Origin: an uncultured archaeon
GTDB taxonomy: Archaea; Thermoproteota; Nitrososphaeria_A; Caldarchaeales; Calditenuaceae
Length of the DNA: 35,660 nt
Direction: 5' to 3'
NCBI GenBank assembly: GCA_937921685.1
Contig: CAKZUF010000008.1
Location: 1-35,660, forward strand
Below are positions 24,488 to 32,999 of this stretch, piece by piece (position 1 is the first letter of the stretch; each line of letters opens with the position of its first letter). A program made the position numbers and the translations under genes. Below the pieces are notes generated by a model. It was not told the DNA's origin, did not search any database, and was given only the letters and a program-made list of their open reading frames with translations.

Positions 24488-25408
24488 TCACCCCCTCGCC
24501 TGCCACCTTAGACGTGGGTTAGAGTAGTCCGAGATGCCTTTGGAGATTAGGAAGAGGGAGACGAATATTAGTATTATCGTTATAACTGGTGAGATAAGCC
24601 ACCACCAGAGACCCCTGAATAGGGCTGAGTAGTTGAGGGCCCAGTATATCATTACTCCGAGCGTCGCCTCGCTAAGTATTGAGACGCCTATGACGGCTAG
24701 CGCCGCCTCGCTTGATATGGCGAAGAGAACTGTGTTCGTCAGGTTTACTAGGTGCCAGGGGAGGATGAAGGGTAGATAATCCCTGAAGACTCGCCCCATG
24801 ACCCCGTAGCCTGAAAAGATTGATGTCGCTATAAACTCCCGCTCCCGTAGGGATAGGACCATAGCCCTCACCTGTCTAGACGGCCAAGGCCATGAGAAGA
24901 TACTAATTATTAGGCCCATGAGAGGGATGGTCATAACATCCCTCAGTAAGACAGCTAGCAGAATTAGTGTGGGGAGCGAGGGTATAACCACGAACGAGTC
25001 TGTCATGATCATGAGTATTCGGTCGGCCAGCCCACCTCTTGCCCCTGCAAGCATACCGAGTATAAGGCCGAAGTGTGAGGCAACCATCGCAGTTATGAGT
25101 CCTATGATCAGCGAGTTCTTTATGCTCCACGTTAGAAGCCAGAATACGTCCTGCCCATTCGTCGTCGTGCCTAGGGGGAATTCGGGGCTGGGCGGCCTGT
25201 TAGGTGGCACTAGATACCAGCGCCGGGGGTCGAAGGGTGAGAATGAACTGACCGCAACACCTAGAACAATCATCACGGCGAATATTACCAGCCCAACCCT
25301 GAAGGCGCGGCTTGTCCTGAAAACTTCGAGGAATATGTTCGAGAACCTTGCGAGACCTATTCCTAAAAATTTTAATGCATCAACCCCAGTGCGGGGGATT
25401 AGGGTCAA
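24488..25408 (-). CDS. ABC transporter permease (DppC type)
   Basis: The 306-residue membrane protein has the N-terminal membrane helix and the short pre-domain of DppC-type permeases (PRRWYLVPPNRPPSPEFPLG, TTTNGQDVFWLLTWSIKNSL). The EAA loop region is SLREREFIATSIFSGYGVMG followed by IFRDYLPFILP-like residues. It pairs with the upstream DppB-type permease; the start is TTG 9 bp after that gene. The PLGTTTNGQDVF segment is common to sugar-carrying and peptide-carrying members, so the substrate is not fixed by this gene. Confidence 0.94.
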   Translation of the reverse strand: MTLIPRTGVDALKFLGIGLARFSNIFLEVFRTSRAFRVGLVIFAVMIVLGVAVSSFSPFDPRRWYLVPPNRPPSPEFPLGTTTNGQDVFWLLTWSIKNSLIIGLITAMVASHFGLILGMLAGARGGLADRILMIMTDSFVVIPSLPTLILLAVLLRDVMTIPLMGLIISIFSWPWPSRQVRAMVLSLREREFIATSIFSGYGVMGRVFRDYLPFILPWHLVNLTNTVLFAISSEAALAVIGVSILSEATLGVMIYWALNYSALFRGLWWWLISPVITIILIFVSLFLISKGISDYSNPRLRWQARG

Positions 25409-25417
25409 CTCTCCGCC

Positions 25418-26425
25418 TCACCTATACCTTACAGTGGGGTCTATTAAGGGATATAGCAGATCAAGGAGAAGAGTAGCGAGAGAGACACCGAGGATTGAAA
25501 GCAGAGATATTCCCATTATCATGTTGTAGTCGTTATTGATGATTGCTTGGTATAATAGACGGCCTAGGCCCGGGTATGCGTAGACAACCTCGGTTAACAG
25601 TGCGCCGCTGAAGATTCCTCCAAGAGCCAGTCCCAAGGCGGTTGTTTGGGGCATGAGAATATTCCTGATCAGGTACCGCCTTAACACGACACCGTTGGGC
25701 AGCCCTTTCAGCTCCGCGTATCTCACAAAGTCTTCAGTTTTCTTCTGGCTTGTAAGTGTGAATGATGAGAGGAACCACCAGCCCAGCGCCCCTGGGATTA
25801 TGATGGATATTGCTGGAAGTGCCGCATGCTTTGCCAAGTTTAGTACGAGGTCCAGGCTAAACCCCACCCCCACAATAGTTATTCCACCACCAAGCGGGAA
25901 GATAGGTATCAGAAAAGCGAACGTGAACATTAGGACTAGGGCTAGGATGAAGTAGGGTACTGGATAAAGGACAACCGCAACGCCCGTCAGGAGTTTCGAG
26001 AATTTCTTGTGGTTGAAGAAGCCTGAAATTGTTCCAATAACGTTTCCAAGCGTCCAAGAGATGAGCACAGAGAATGTCAGTAGGCCGAGGGTCCAAGGAA
26101 GCGCGATACCTATCAACGTGGCTACAGGTGTTGGAAAGCTCATTATTGAGGGACCCAAGTCGAGTGTAAGCAACCGGCGCCAGACACCAAGATATTGCTC
26201 CACCGGGTTTCCCTTCAGACCATAAAGCTCGTACAAAGTCTGTCTAAGACTCTCTATTGCAGTTGGGTCATAAAACTGTCCAATCGAGTAGATGAAACCT
26301 ATCTGTGCTTCAACGGGATTATAGGGGAGGAGCCTCGGTATGATGAAGACTACCGTTACACCTATAACGACGGTAAGTACGAAGGCCACGATTCTTGAAG
26401 CAATAAATATAAGCAGCTTGCTCAA
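25418..26425 (-). CDS. ABC transporter permease (DppB type)
   Basis: First permease of the importer, 335 residues with six helices. Diagnostic segments are GPSIMSFPTPVATLIGIALP, LIPIFPLGGG, the EAA-like VRYAELKGLPNGVVLRRYLI, and AYPGLGRLLYQAI with NDYNMIMGISLL. The C-terminal PLIDPTVRYR is typical. The TTG start follows an AT-rich region in which an AAGATATATATTC element (26456-26466, minus strand) could be a promoter separate from that of the binding protein. The linked genes downstream complete a full importer. Confidence 0.94.
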   Translation of the reverse strand: MSKLLIFIASRIVAFVLTVVIGVTVVFIIPRLLPYNPVEAQIGFIYSIGQFYDPTAIESLRQTLYELYGLKGNPVEQYLGVWRRLLTLDLGPSIMSFPTPVATLIGIALPWTLGLLTFSVLISWTLGNVIGTISGFFNHKKFSKLLTGVAVVLYPVPYFILALVLMFTFAFLIPIFPLGGGITIVGVGFSLDLVLNLAKHAALPAISIIIPGALGWWFLSSFTLTSQKKTEDFVRYAELKGLPNGVVLRRYLIRNILMPQTTALGLALGGIFSGALLTEVVYAYPGLGRLLYQAIINNDYNMIMGISLLSILGVSLATLLLDLLYPLIDPTVRYR

Positions 26426-26506
26426 TTGTCCCCGCTAATTTAAGAATGACAGCTTGAATATATATCTTGCATAAATAATCAGAAATTATAAAAAATTCTC
26501 AGATGT

Positions 26507-28717
26507 TTACTGGGCTGGTCTCCGCCGACCTAGTGCTCTGCCAACGACTATCCCTACTACGAGCAATACAATTCCAACAGCAGCTGCAACGCCAGACAGC
26601 ACTCCCCAATCGACAGTAGTCACGGTCTGCGTCTGCACTTGTGTGACCACTTGTGTCCTAAGCTCGGTTACACGCTGGGTTACCGTCTCTCTCAGCGTGA
26701 CTGTCGTCACACCAACAGCTGGCGGAGGACCACCTACTAGACTCTCCCACTCGGCCGCCGAGGCGATTTTGACTAGAGGAGTGTTAGCAACCCGCAGTGG
26801 CTTCGGATCCATGATCGCATCTTTTGTCGGCGCTCTGCCCGTCGGCTTAACCTTTAGTATGACGAAGAGGTGCTGGCTCCACCATGAGACTGGGTCCATG
26901 TAGTAGTTTTCTGGGAATGTTGGCCAGTTCTCCCAAGCATAGCCGTCCTGGAAAGTGTAGAAAGGTGTTGGGAAGAAGCCGAGCCAAGGTAGGTCTCTAA
27001 CCCATATCTTCAATGCCTCCCGGTAAAGCTCAAAGGCTCTCGGAGAGTCTGGAGCGGTCCTCTCAAGCTCATCAACTATCCTGTCGAGCTCCGGGATTGG
27101 GGCCTCTTTAGTGTTCCAGCCAGTTCCGTGACCGCCTTCACCCTTCTTCTGAACCCAATACTTGCTACTCCATCTGTTGAACCAGTTGGCGTATAGGTCG
27201 AGTATCTGGCTGCAGCCTGGCCAGAAGGTGCCTACTTGAAAGTCGCCTATGCTGTATGAGGTGGAGAAGGGTCCTGATTCAAGTGGCGTCACCTTCACAT
27301 CGATCCCGAACGCTCTCCACTGGTCTGCTACTAGGAACGCTATTCTCTGGCTCTCCATCTCGAAGCCTGAGGTAGTCTTAATCTCTATTGTCCATGGAGT
27401 TCCGTCTGGTAATAGCCACTTGCCGTCAGGGCCTCTTCTGAATCCTTGGGCTGTTAGAAGCTGTTCAGCCTTAGCTAGGTCCTGCTTCCACCACCCTAAT
27501 ACAGGATACTTCTCGACCCACCATGCATTGTTCTCCCTAGCAATGTCGAGGACTAGTTCGGGGTCGTAGCCATGGTCTTTCAGATAATTCAACAGCGGAA
27601 TATAGTATGTCTCGATGTCTGCTGCGTGGGGTATGACTGGAAGAGCAGCCGGTGTTGGTGTGGACCTGTCGATACCTACGAATGCGCGGTATACTGTTCT
27701 GTAGTCGATTGCGTAGGCTAGGGCCCATCTCACCTCCCTCTTATCGAAGGGCGGTGTCTTTGTCTGGAAAGCGATGCCTTTCACGCAGGGGTCAAGCGGC
27801 CATGCGAAGGGCGGGCTGGCTCTCCAGCCCTTCAGATATGGGTTATTCTTTATGACCAGCTCTGCCTGCTCGGGAAGCAAAGTCCTCAAGGCGTCTAATT
27901 CGTGCTTAGTCATGGCTAGGGCCTTGGCCTCGTCTGGGCCGTGGTTAATGTAGAGGACATATTTCGCAGCCGGGACAACGCCGAAGACCTTTGAACCCCA
28001 CCAGTTATCAAACCTCTCCCATAGGAACCAGTTTCCTGCCGGGTCAACAGCCCTCAGGTTGTATGGGCCGGCACACATGGGGGGATTGTTCTCAAACTTC
28101 TGTGGGTCCTTCCCTTGCCAGACATGCTTCGGCAGAATCCCGCCGGCACCATAAATTATCACTGCATAGAAGTAGTGCCATCTCGGGTTGGGCGAGACAA
28201 GCTCTATGAGAACGGTTAGCCTGTCTAACGCCCTCGCATCCTTTACTGAAGCCTTCTCGTTTACACCTATTGGAGCTGGCGCCTCTTTAAGATATTTTAG
28301 CGTGAACACGACGTCCTCTGCAGTCAAAGGTGTACCATCATTCCAGTACACACCATCCCGCAGCTTCACAACTAGACTGGTGAAGTCTGGCGAATAGATC
28401 GGCGGCTCAGCCGCGATCCAAGGTATCAACATACTGTTCGACGTGTTAATGTACCATAGGAAGGCCTTGCAGAGCTGCTGGTATCCGCTCCCACCCGGCG
28501 CAATCGATGCAGGACCAACACCGGGTGAAGCTATTGGATTCCAATTATTGGGATTGGCATAGGTGCCCCAGTGGTTTTCAATAACTAAGACGTCTCCACG
28601 TGGAACACCGGCTGGAAGTGGCAGCTGGCCATAGCTCACTGGCACAGCCGAGAGAGCTAGAGCAGCAACAAGCACCAGCGCGGTGGATATGGCAATATAG
28701 GATGTTTTTCTGTTCAT
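26507..28717 (-). CDS. Membrane-anchored ABC solute-binding protein, family 5
   Basis: Extracellular substrate receptor of the importer, 736 residues from ATG 28717. Signal peptide RKTSYIAISTALVLVAALAL is followed by the SBP_bac_5 domain: VKLRDGVYWNDGTPLTAEDV with VFTLKYLK, then KAVDPAGNWFLWERF-like and RWALAYAIDYRTVYRAFVGI. Near the C-terminus a Thr/Val/Gln-rich stalk (TQRVTELRTQVVTQVQTQT) leads to a membrane helix and RALGRRRPAQ. This stalk-and-anchor design is common in archaeal receptors. ATG 28717 is chosen over 28759 because a TATA box lies 28 bp upstream and the signal peptide then starts the protein. The divergent GH1 gene suggests a beta-linked oligosaccharide (Cbt-like) rather than a peptide ligand. 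Confidence 0.92.
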   Translation of the reverse strand: MNRKTSYIAISTALVLVAALALSAVPVSYGQLPLPAGVPRGDVLVIENHWGTYANPNNWNPIASPGVGPASIAPGGSGYQQLCKAFLWYINTSNSMLIPWIAAEPPIYSPDFTSLVVKLRDGVYWNDGTPLTAEDVVFTLKYLKEAPAPIGVNEKASVKDARALDRLTVLIELVSPNPRWHYFYAVIIYGAGGILPKHVWQGKDPQKFENNPPMCAGPYNLRAVDPAGNWFLWERFDNWWGSKVFGVVPAAKYVLYINHGPDEAKALAMTKHELDALRTLLPEQAELVIKNNPYLKGWRASPPFAWPLDPCVKGIAFQTKTPPFDKREVRWALAYAIDYRTVYRAFVGIDRSTPTPAALPVIPHAADIETYYIPLLNYLKDHGYDPELVLDIARENNAWWVEKYPVLGWWKQDLAKAEQLLTAQGFRRGPDGKWLLPDGTPWTIEIKTTSGFEMESQRIAFLVADQWRAFGIDVKVTPLESGPFSTSYSIGDFQVGTFWPGCSQILDLYANWFNRWSSKYWVQKKGEGGHGTGWNTKEAPIPELDRIVDELERTAPDSPRAFELYREALKIWVRDLPWLGFFPTPFYTFQDGYAWENWPTFPENYYMDPVSWWSQHLFVILKVKPTGRAPTKDAIMDPKPLRVANTPLVKIASAAEWESLVGGPPPAVGVTTVTLRETVTQRVTELRTQVVTQVQTQTVTTVDWGVLSGVAAAVGIVLLVVGIVVGRALGRRRPAQ

Positions 28718-28739
28718 GCGATTAGAATTGAAGATTGGT

Positions 28740-28751
28740 GGCATATAAATC
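28740..28751 (-). promoter_or_regulatory. TATA box of the solute-binding-protein gene
   Basis: Minus strand AGATTTATATGC is centred about 28 bp before ATG 28717. The remaining AT-rich gap up to GH1 (28752-28890) includes a 10-bp palindrome TTATTAATAA at 28839-28848 and a CTATAAT at 28852-28858 that may drive GH1. A shared regulator of the two divergent genes is possible but no operator can be named. Confidence 0.5.
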
Positions 28752-28890
28752 TTTTCCAACGCACCATAAATTTTACCCTTGATTCAGCCGAGTACTATGC
28801 TGTTTTATGCATCTCTATAGCTGTAATTCTCAAAAAAATTATTAATAAGCACTATAATCTAGAATTTTTGCGTGAGAAGGGTGCGCGTAT

Positions 28891-30399
28891 TTGCTCAGGC
28901 GTGATTTCATGTGGGGTTTTTCCGAGGCGGGATTCCAGTTTGAGATGGGCTATAGTGATGCAGCGATTGATAAGGGGACGGACTGGTATGTCTGGGTTAC
29001 AGACCCGTTTAACATAATGAATAGAGTTGTCAGCGGTGATAGGCCGGAGGATGGGCCGGGATACTGGGACCTATTCAAACAGGACCACCAGCTGATAGCA
29101 GAGCTCGGGGCAAACACGATGAGAATTGGGGTAGAGTGGAGCAGAATCTTTCCAAAACCCACCCACGAAGCCAAGGCTAAAGCAACCATCGAGAACGGAA
29201 TAGTGAAGGATGTCGAGATACCCGCAGAAGGTGAGAGAGAGCTTGAAAGGCTAGCTAACATGGATGCGCTCAACCACTATCGCGAGATGATAAGAGACAT
29301 GAAGGATAGAGGGTTCAGGGTAATAGTCAATCTAAACCACTTCACACTCCCGATTTGGGTTCATGACCCGCTTCGAGCGAGGGCCTCAGCTCTCCGTGAA
29401 GGACCTCTTGGATGGGTTGAAACCACTAATGTCGTGGAGTTTGTAAAGTATGCACACTTCGTAGGCTCTAAGCTCGCTGACCTTGTTGACATGTGGAGCA
29501 CCTTCAACGAGCCATATGTCGTCTCAGACATTGGCTATGGTCGTTACCCATCCGAGTATGCCTTCCCGCCCGGTTTCTTCAGCGTCGAAGGGGTTACCAA
29601 GGCGCGGCTCAATCTAATCATGGCACATGCCCGCGGATATGACGAGTTGAAAAAGGTCCTCGGGAAAAACTCGCAAGTAGGAATAATCTATGCGACCTCC
29701 GCCGTCGAGCCATATGACAAGGAAAGCGAAGCAGATAAGACGGCTGCTGAGAAGATGAACTATTTCTCCAACCTCTGGTTCTTCGAGACACTGAGTAGGG
29801 GAGAGTTAGACCGCTCTATGCTCGGTCTACAGCCTGCAGAGAGGGTTCCCGAGCTTAGAGACAAGTTTGACTGGATAGGAGTAAACTACTACTCGAGACT
29901 AGTTGTGAGGGCCTCAGCGATACCGGGTTTTCCCCTGCCTTGGACCATTGTTCCCGGGTACGGGTTTGCCTGTGAGCCGGCGTCATTCTCGCTGGCTGGG
30001 AGGCCTACTTCAGAGTTCGGCTGGGAAATCTACCCTGAGGGGCTGAGGAATGTCCTACTTATGCTGCAGAGATATGGAAGACCCATGATAGTCACCGAGA
30101 ACGGCACAGCTGATAAATATGACAGGATTAGGCCACAGTTCCTGTTCTCCCACATCGCTGCGGTCGAAGACGCCGTCAAGGGTGGAGCGGATGTCAGAGG
30201 ATATCTTCACTGGAGCTACATAGACAACTTTGAGTGGGCACGCGGGTTCGCTATGAGGTTCGGCATAATCACCTATGACCCCTCAACTAAAAAGAGGAGA
30301 CCGCGACCATCATACTACATCCTACGCGACATAATACAGCAAAATGGCTTGGACGAGAAGATGCGAGACACAGCCGAGCTACTCTATACGCCGCGCTGA
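28891..30399 (+). CDS. Glycoside hydrolase family 1 beta-glycosidase
   Basis: A 502-residue archaeal beta-glucosidase/beta-galactosidase of the LacS type, without signal peptide, hence cytoplasmic. FMWGFSEAGFQFEMG is the family N-terminal substrate-binding region. MRIGVEWSRIFPKP follows. The acid/base is E207 in WSTFNEPYV and the nucleophile E403 in IVTENGTAD. LHWSYIDNFEWARGFAMRFG binds sugar near the C-terminus. TTG 28891 is used as the start because no in-frame ATG precedes the conserved residues (next is the Met of FMWGF). It is transcribed away from the solute-binding protein, so import and hydrolysis are linked: imported beta-linked oligosaccharides would be cleaved here. Confidence 0.95.
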   Translation: MLRRDFMWGFSEAGFQFEMGYSDAAIDKGTDWYVWVTDPFNIMNRVVSGDRPEDGPGYWDLFKQDHQLIAELGANTMRIGVEWSRIFPKPTHEAKAKATIENGIVKDVEIPAEGERELERLANMDALNHYREMIRDMKDRGFRVIVNLNHFTLPIWVHDPLRARASALREGPLGWVETTNVVEFVKYAHFVGSKLADLVDMWSTFNEPYVVSDIGYGRYPSEYAFPPGFFSVEGVTKARLNLIMAHARGYDELKKVLGKNSQVGIIYATSAVEPYDKESEADKTAAEKMNYFSNLWFFETLSRGELDRSMLGLQPAERVPELRDKFDWIGVNYYSRLVVRASAIPGFPLPWTIVPGYGFACEPASFSLAGRPTSEFGWEIYPEGLRNVLLMLQRYGRPMIVTENGTADKYDRIRPQFLFSHIAAVEDAVKGGADVRGYLHWSYIDNFEWARGFAMRFGIITYDPSTKKRRPRPSYYILRDIIQQNGLDEKMRDTAELLYTPR

Positions 30400-30509
30400 C
30401 CAAGAACCCAATCAATGGTATTTTTACAAGACCCCTATTTCCTAAATGGCCGCCTTTTGCTAAACAGATGTTAGTGGCGCTTATCGACGTAGGTCAGAAG
30501 TATCAATAT
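30400..30509. other. Gap after GH1 and next to the tnpB 3' end
   Basis: About 110 bp between two convergent genes. In TnpB-type elements the guide (omega/re) RNA and the right end lie over and just past the tnpB stop, so this stretch may belong to the element. I cannot mark its boundary from sequence alone. Confidence 0.35.
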
Positions 30510-31697
30510 TCACCGACTAGGTAGATAGCCGTTGTCGGATAGTTGACTTTTTATGACTATCCGTTCCCTCTCGGCTTTAGCCTCATTGAGGGCTTTCGGG
30601 GGCAACGGAGCTCCCCTCATCCTGAGTAGATTCAGACATGCGGTTACGTCTCTATCATCTTCATATCCGCATCTGCACTTTAATAGCCTATGCCCTTTCG
30701 GTGCTAGTCTTCCACCACATGTTGGGCATAGGCTTGAAGTATTCTTTGGGTTGACGTATTCTACCGGTAGACTGTTAAGCTTGGCCTTGTATTCGATGTA
30801 GGATTGTAGCTTTCTGAAGTTCCATGAGTGTAGTCTGCGGTTTAGCATTCTGCCGTAGTGTATGTTTTTCCTTACTCCCTTTAAGTCCTCCATTATTATG
30901 CCCATGTTGTGCTTTTTTGCGAACTCCACTATCTTCTTTGATATCTTATGGCACTCATCCATAACCCTCCTCTTTCTTCTACCTGAGTACTTCTTGAGGA
31001 GCTTTTGAGCTGTTTTCGGCTTATGCCTCTTCAACCTCTGTATCCTCCTGATGATGTTGAAGTATGCTGTGTGGATGGTTCTTAAGTTGTTATCAACTCT
31101 TAGGATGTGGGGGTTTGAGCTCACGGCAGTAATGTTCGACTCGTTAATGTCTATAGCTATCCAGTCTCTTGGATTGGATAGATCCACTTCCTTCTTGAAT
31201 GGCACAATTATTTTCGTCTTATTCATAGTTATTTCTCCAGTCCTTAGACTTCCCTCCCTCCACGCGTCTATGAACCTTCTCTGATATTCTCCATACTTCA
31301 AGTCTATGAATAGGAACTTTCTGGGTTTAACAGATATTCTTATCCTTCCACCGTAAAACCTGTAGAGTTGGGGGTCTAGTTGCATGAAGAGCTTTCTGGC
31401 AACTGGTTTCTCGCTTTTAGCCTCCCCTCTACGTATCCTCCTCCTCCAGCTTTTTAGAATTGCCAACGCTATCTTGCAGGCTGAGTGGCAGAAGTGTGTA
31501 GAGTAGTCCCACCTCTTCTTCCACTCCCCATAGACACCCTTCCTGAGCCTAGCATAAGACGTTATCCGTCTCTCGAGGGCGAAGCTTATGCAGAAGTTAA
31601 CCATATCCCTAAAATCCTCTAAGAGCCTCCTAACCTCACCGCCTGCATCATAGCTAAATGGAACACTAAGTATTACCTCCACAAGCAGAGTATACAC
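30510..31697 (-). CDS. tnpB: TnpB, RNA-guided nuclease of an IS200/IS605-type element (no tnpA)
   Basis: The 395-residue TnpB has an apparently complete RuvC site: D183 in WIAIDINESN, E270 in IIMEDLKG, and the aspartates of EDDRDVTACLN at 347-350. The zinc module is SSLCPTCGG (C324, C327) followed by KCRCG (C341, C343), with C-x1-C in the second half instead of the usual C-x2-C. SYIEYKAKLNSLPVEYVNPK precedes it, as in other archaeal TnpB proteins. No TnpA transposase is nearby, so it is a solo tnpB that would need a partner elsewhere to move. The start is GTG 31697 or an inner GTG at about 31682. An 8-bp-stem hairpin lies over its 3' end. Confidence 0.95.
   Translation of the reverse strand: MYTLLVEVILSVPFSYDAGGEVRRLLEDFRDMVNFCISFALERRITSYARLRKGVYGEWKKRWDYSTHFCHSACKIALAILKSWRRRIRRGEAKSEKPVARKLFMQLDPQLYRFYGGRIRISVKPRKFLFIDLKYGEYQRRFIDAWREGSLRTGEITMNKTKIIVPFKKEVDLSNPRDWIAIDINESNITAVSSNPHILRVDNNLRTIHTAYFNIIRRIQRLKRHKPKTAQKLLKKYSGRRKRRVMDECHKISKKIVEFAKKHNMGIIMEDLKGVRKNIHYGRMLNRRLHSWNFRKLQSYIEYKAKLNSLPVEYVNPKNTSSLCPTCGGRLAPKGHRLLKCRCGYEDDRDVTACLNLLRMRGAPLPPKALNEAKAERERIVIKSQLSDNGYLPSR
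30536..30563 (-). other. Perfect inverted repeat at the 3' end of tnpB
   Basis: CGGATAGT and ACTATCCG form an 8-bp stem around a 12-nt loop inside the last codons of tnpB. Guide RNAs of TnpB systems are made from this part of the gene, so the hairpin is a candidate piece of the guide-RNA scaffold. Only the repeat itself is seen; the RNA is inferred. Confidence 0.4.
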
Positions 31698-31722
31698 TAA
31701 AATGTTACATAAAGTTAATTAT

Positions 31723-32388
31723 TCAGGAACTGCTGACAAACCCTAGCCTCGCCTTAATCTCGGCTATATCCCGCTCCAGCCTCGCCAGTCTCTCATCTAG
31801 GAGCGCCCGGAGGTCCTGCCGCATCCCCCTAACCTCCTCTATTGTCTCTTGAGACAGTTTAATTGACAGATCCCTAAATTCCCTGAACTCTTTTCTAAAA
31901 TCCCTAAACTCCTCCCTGAAATCCTTAAACTCGCCTCTGTAATCCCTGAATTCAGTCCTGAAGTCTCTAAACTCAGATCTAAAGTCTCTAAACTCGGTTT
32001 TGAAGTCTCTAAACTCAGTTCTGAAATCCCTGAACTCGTCCCAGTAGGACGTGAATATCGTCTGCATAGCTCCAAGGCCTTCTTGTAGCTCGTCTGCGAG
32101 CCGACCGTATCTTATCTTGAATATTTTTAATCCACGTTTAGGTGTCGTAGGGGTTATTCTTACCTCTCTGATAATTGCTGGTGGTGGAGGGTTTTTTATC
32201 TTATCGAGGAAGGTCTCCAGTACCCCCTCTTCGCCCTGGATGTGAATGGACACTGTTCCGTCCTCTTCATTCTTCACGAAGCCGGATACACCCAGCTCCT
32301 GGGCAACCTCGAGTACATATCTTCTATAACCGACACGCTGTACTCGGCCGATGACACTGACGGCGTATGCCTTCAAACTCCTAATCAC
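31723..32388 (-). CDS. Acylphosphatase fused to a phenylalanine-heptad coiled coil
   Basis: Residues 1-95 are an acylphosphatase domain: AYAVSVIGRVQRVGYRRYV contains the phosphate loop with the catalytic arginine. GVSGFVKNEEDGTVSIHIQG contains the catalytic asparagine (N40). One loop glycine of the usual V-Q-G-V-G-F/Y-R is replaced by arginine. Residues 118-173 are eight back-to-back heptads of the type EFRDFRT, and residues about 175-215 continue as a charged coiled coil. The enzyme hydrolyses acyl phosphates in small cytosolic members. The long coil suggests oligomerisation or scaffolding. A TATA-like CTATATTAG on the minus strand lies about 24 bp before the ATG. It is a complete gene next to tnpB. 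Confidence 0.85.
   Translation of the reverse strand: MIRSLKAYAVSVIGRVQRVGYRRYVLEVAQELGVSGFVKNEEDGTVSIHIQGEEGVLETFLDKIKNPPPPAIIREVRITPTTPKRGLKIFKIRYGRLADELQEGLGAMQTIFTSYWDEFRDFRTEFRDFKTEFRDFRSEFRDFRTEFRDYRGEFKDFREEFRDFRKEFREFRDLSIKLSQETIEEVRGMRQDLRALLDERLARLERDIAEIKARLGFVSSS
31870..32037 (-). repeat. Eight 21-bp tandem units encoding EFRDFRx heptads
   Basis: Eight consecutive 21-bp units code for EFRDFRT, EFRDFKT, EFRDFRS, EFRDFRT, EFRDYRG, EFKDFRE, EFRDFRK and EFREFRD. The DNA units are diverged but aligned, as expected from old tandem duplication kept under protein selection. Aromatic residues recur at spacing 3 and 4, the a/d positions of a coiled coil. Confidence 0.9.
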
Positions 32389-32541
32389 CTTGCTCTACCC
32401 TCTAATATAGCCGTTTTGTACCCGGCCGTCGGTTTACCCCGCTAAGTGTGCGGACATTATATCGCATTTACAGAGTGGCATGGTGGGGATGGATTCTGTG
32501 ACCGACTCTGAGTCTCCACATGGAGGAATGCTTCCTGCGAA

Positions 32542-32940
32542 CTATCTGTAGCTCTTTTGCTTGAAGCGTCGTGCGGACCGCCTGTTGGGTTTTTTCGGCT
32601 CCGTCCTTCTGGGGTCGCCTACGAGCAGGTGCCTATCAAGTGATAGGATCTTCTCCTTTAGGGATGCACTGGCCGCGGCCATTGCGCGGGCGATAGCCAT
32701 TGCGCAGGCCTCGGCCTGACCCATGACCCCACCTCCCCTGACCTTTATCAGGAAGTCGTGTTTCTTCGCGAATTTCTCGTCAAGCCTCAGGGGGGCGAGG
32801 ATCTTCTCCCTGGCTAGAGAGTTGGGTAAGTGGTCTAGGAGTGTGCCGTTAATAAATATCCTCCCGGTCCCCGGCCTAAGCAGTAGCTTTGCTCTAGCTT
32901 CTTTCCTGAAGCCTGTGAATATTGTCTCGGCCTTGACCAT
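32542..32940 (-). CDS. rps9: Small-subunit ribosomal protein S9 (uS9)
   Basis: uS9 contacts tRNA in the P site with its C-terminal tail. Recognisable are TGFRKEARAKLLLRPGTGRI with FING, the conserved KVRGGGVMGQAEACAMAIAR, and the basic tail ending RFKQKSYR. The 132-residue length is typical. Its usual archaeal neighbours (rpl13, rpl18e, rpoN) are absent; the adjacent genes are an acylphosphatase and a divergent UPF0216 gene. A TATA-like CTATATAAAT (minus, about 32970-32979) lies about 33 bp from the ATG. Confidence 0.97.
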   Translation of the reverse strand: MVKAETIFTGFRKEARAKLLLRPGTGRIFINGTLLDHLPNSLAREKILAPLRLDEKFAKKHDFLIKVRGGGVMGQAEACAMAIARAMAAASASLKEKILSLDRHLLVGDPRRTEPKKPNRRSARRFKQKSYR

Positions 32941-32968
32941 TCCCTGCTAAGACGATTCTTTAGGGTTC

Positions 32969-32979
32969 TAATTTATATA
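32969..32979. promoter_or_regulatory. Shared TATA box between rps9 and the UPF0216 gene
   Basis: TAATTTATATA on the plus strand (and its complement) is centred about 26 bp before TTG 33000 and about 33 bp before the rps9 ATG. It lies in a 59-bp gap and is the only AT-rich core element there. Confidence 0.5.
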
Positions 32980-32999
32980 GGTTCGTGGTTTATGGTCTG

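Noticed and set aside
31870..32037. CRISPR-like tandem repeat
   Set aside because: The units are contiguous 21-bp coding heptads with no spacers, inside a clear protein.
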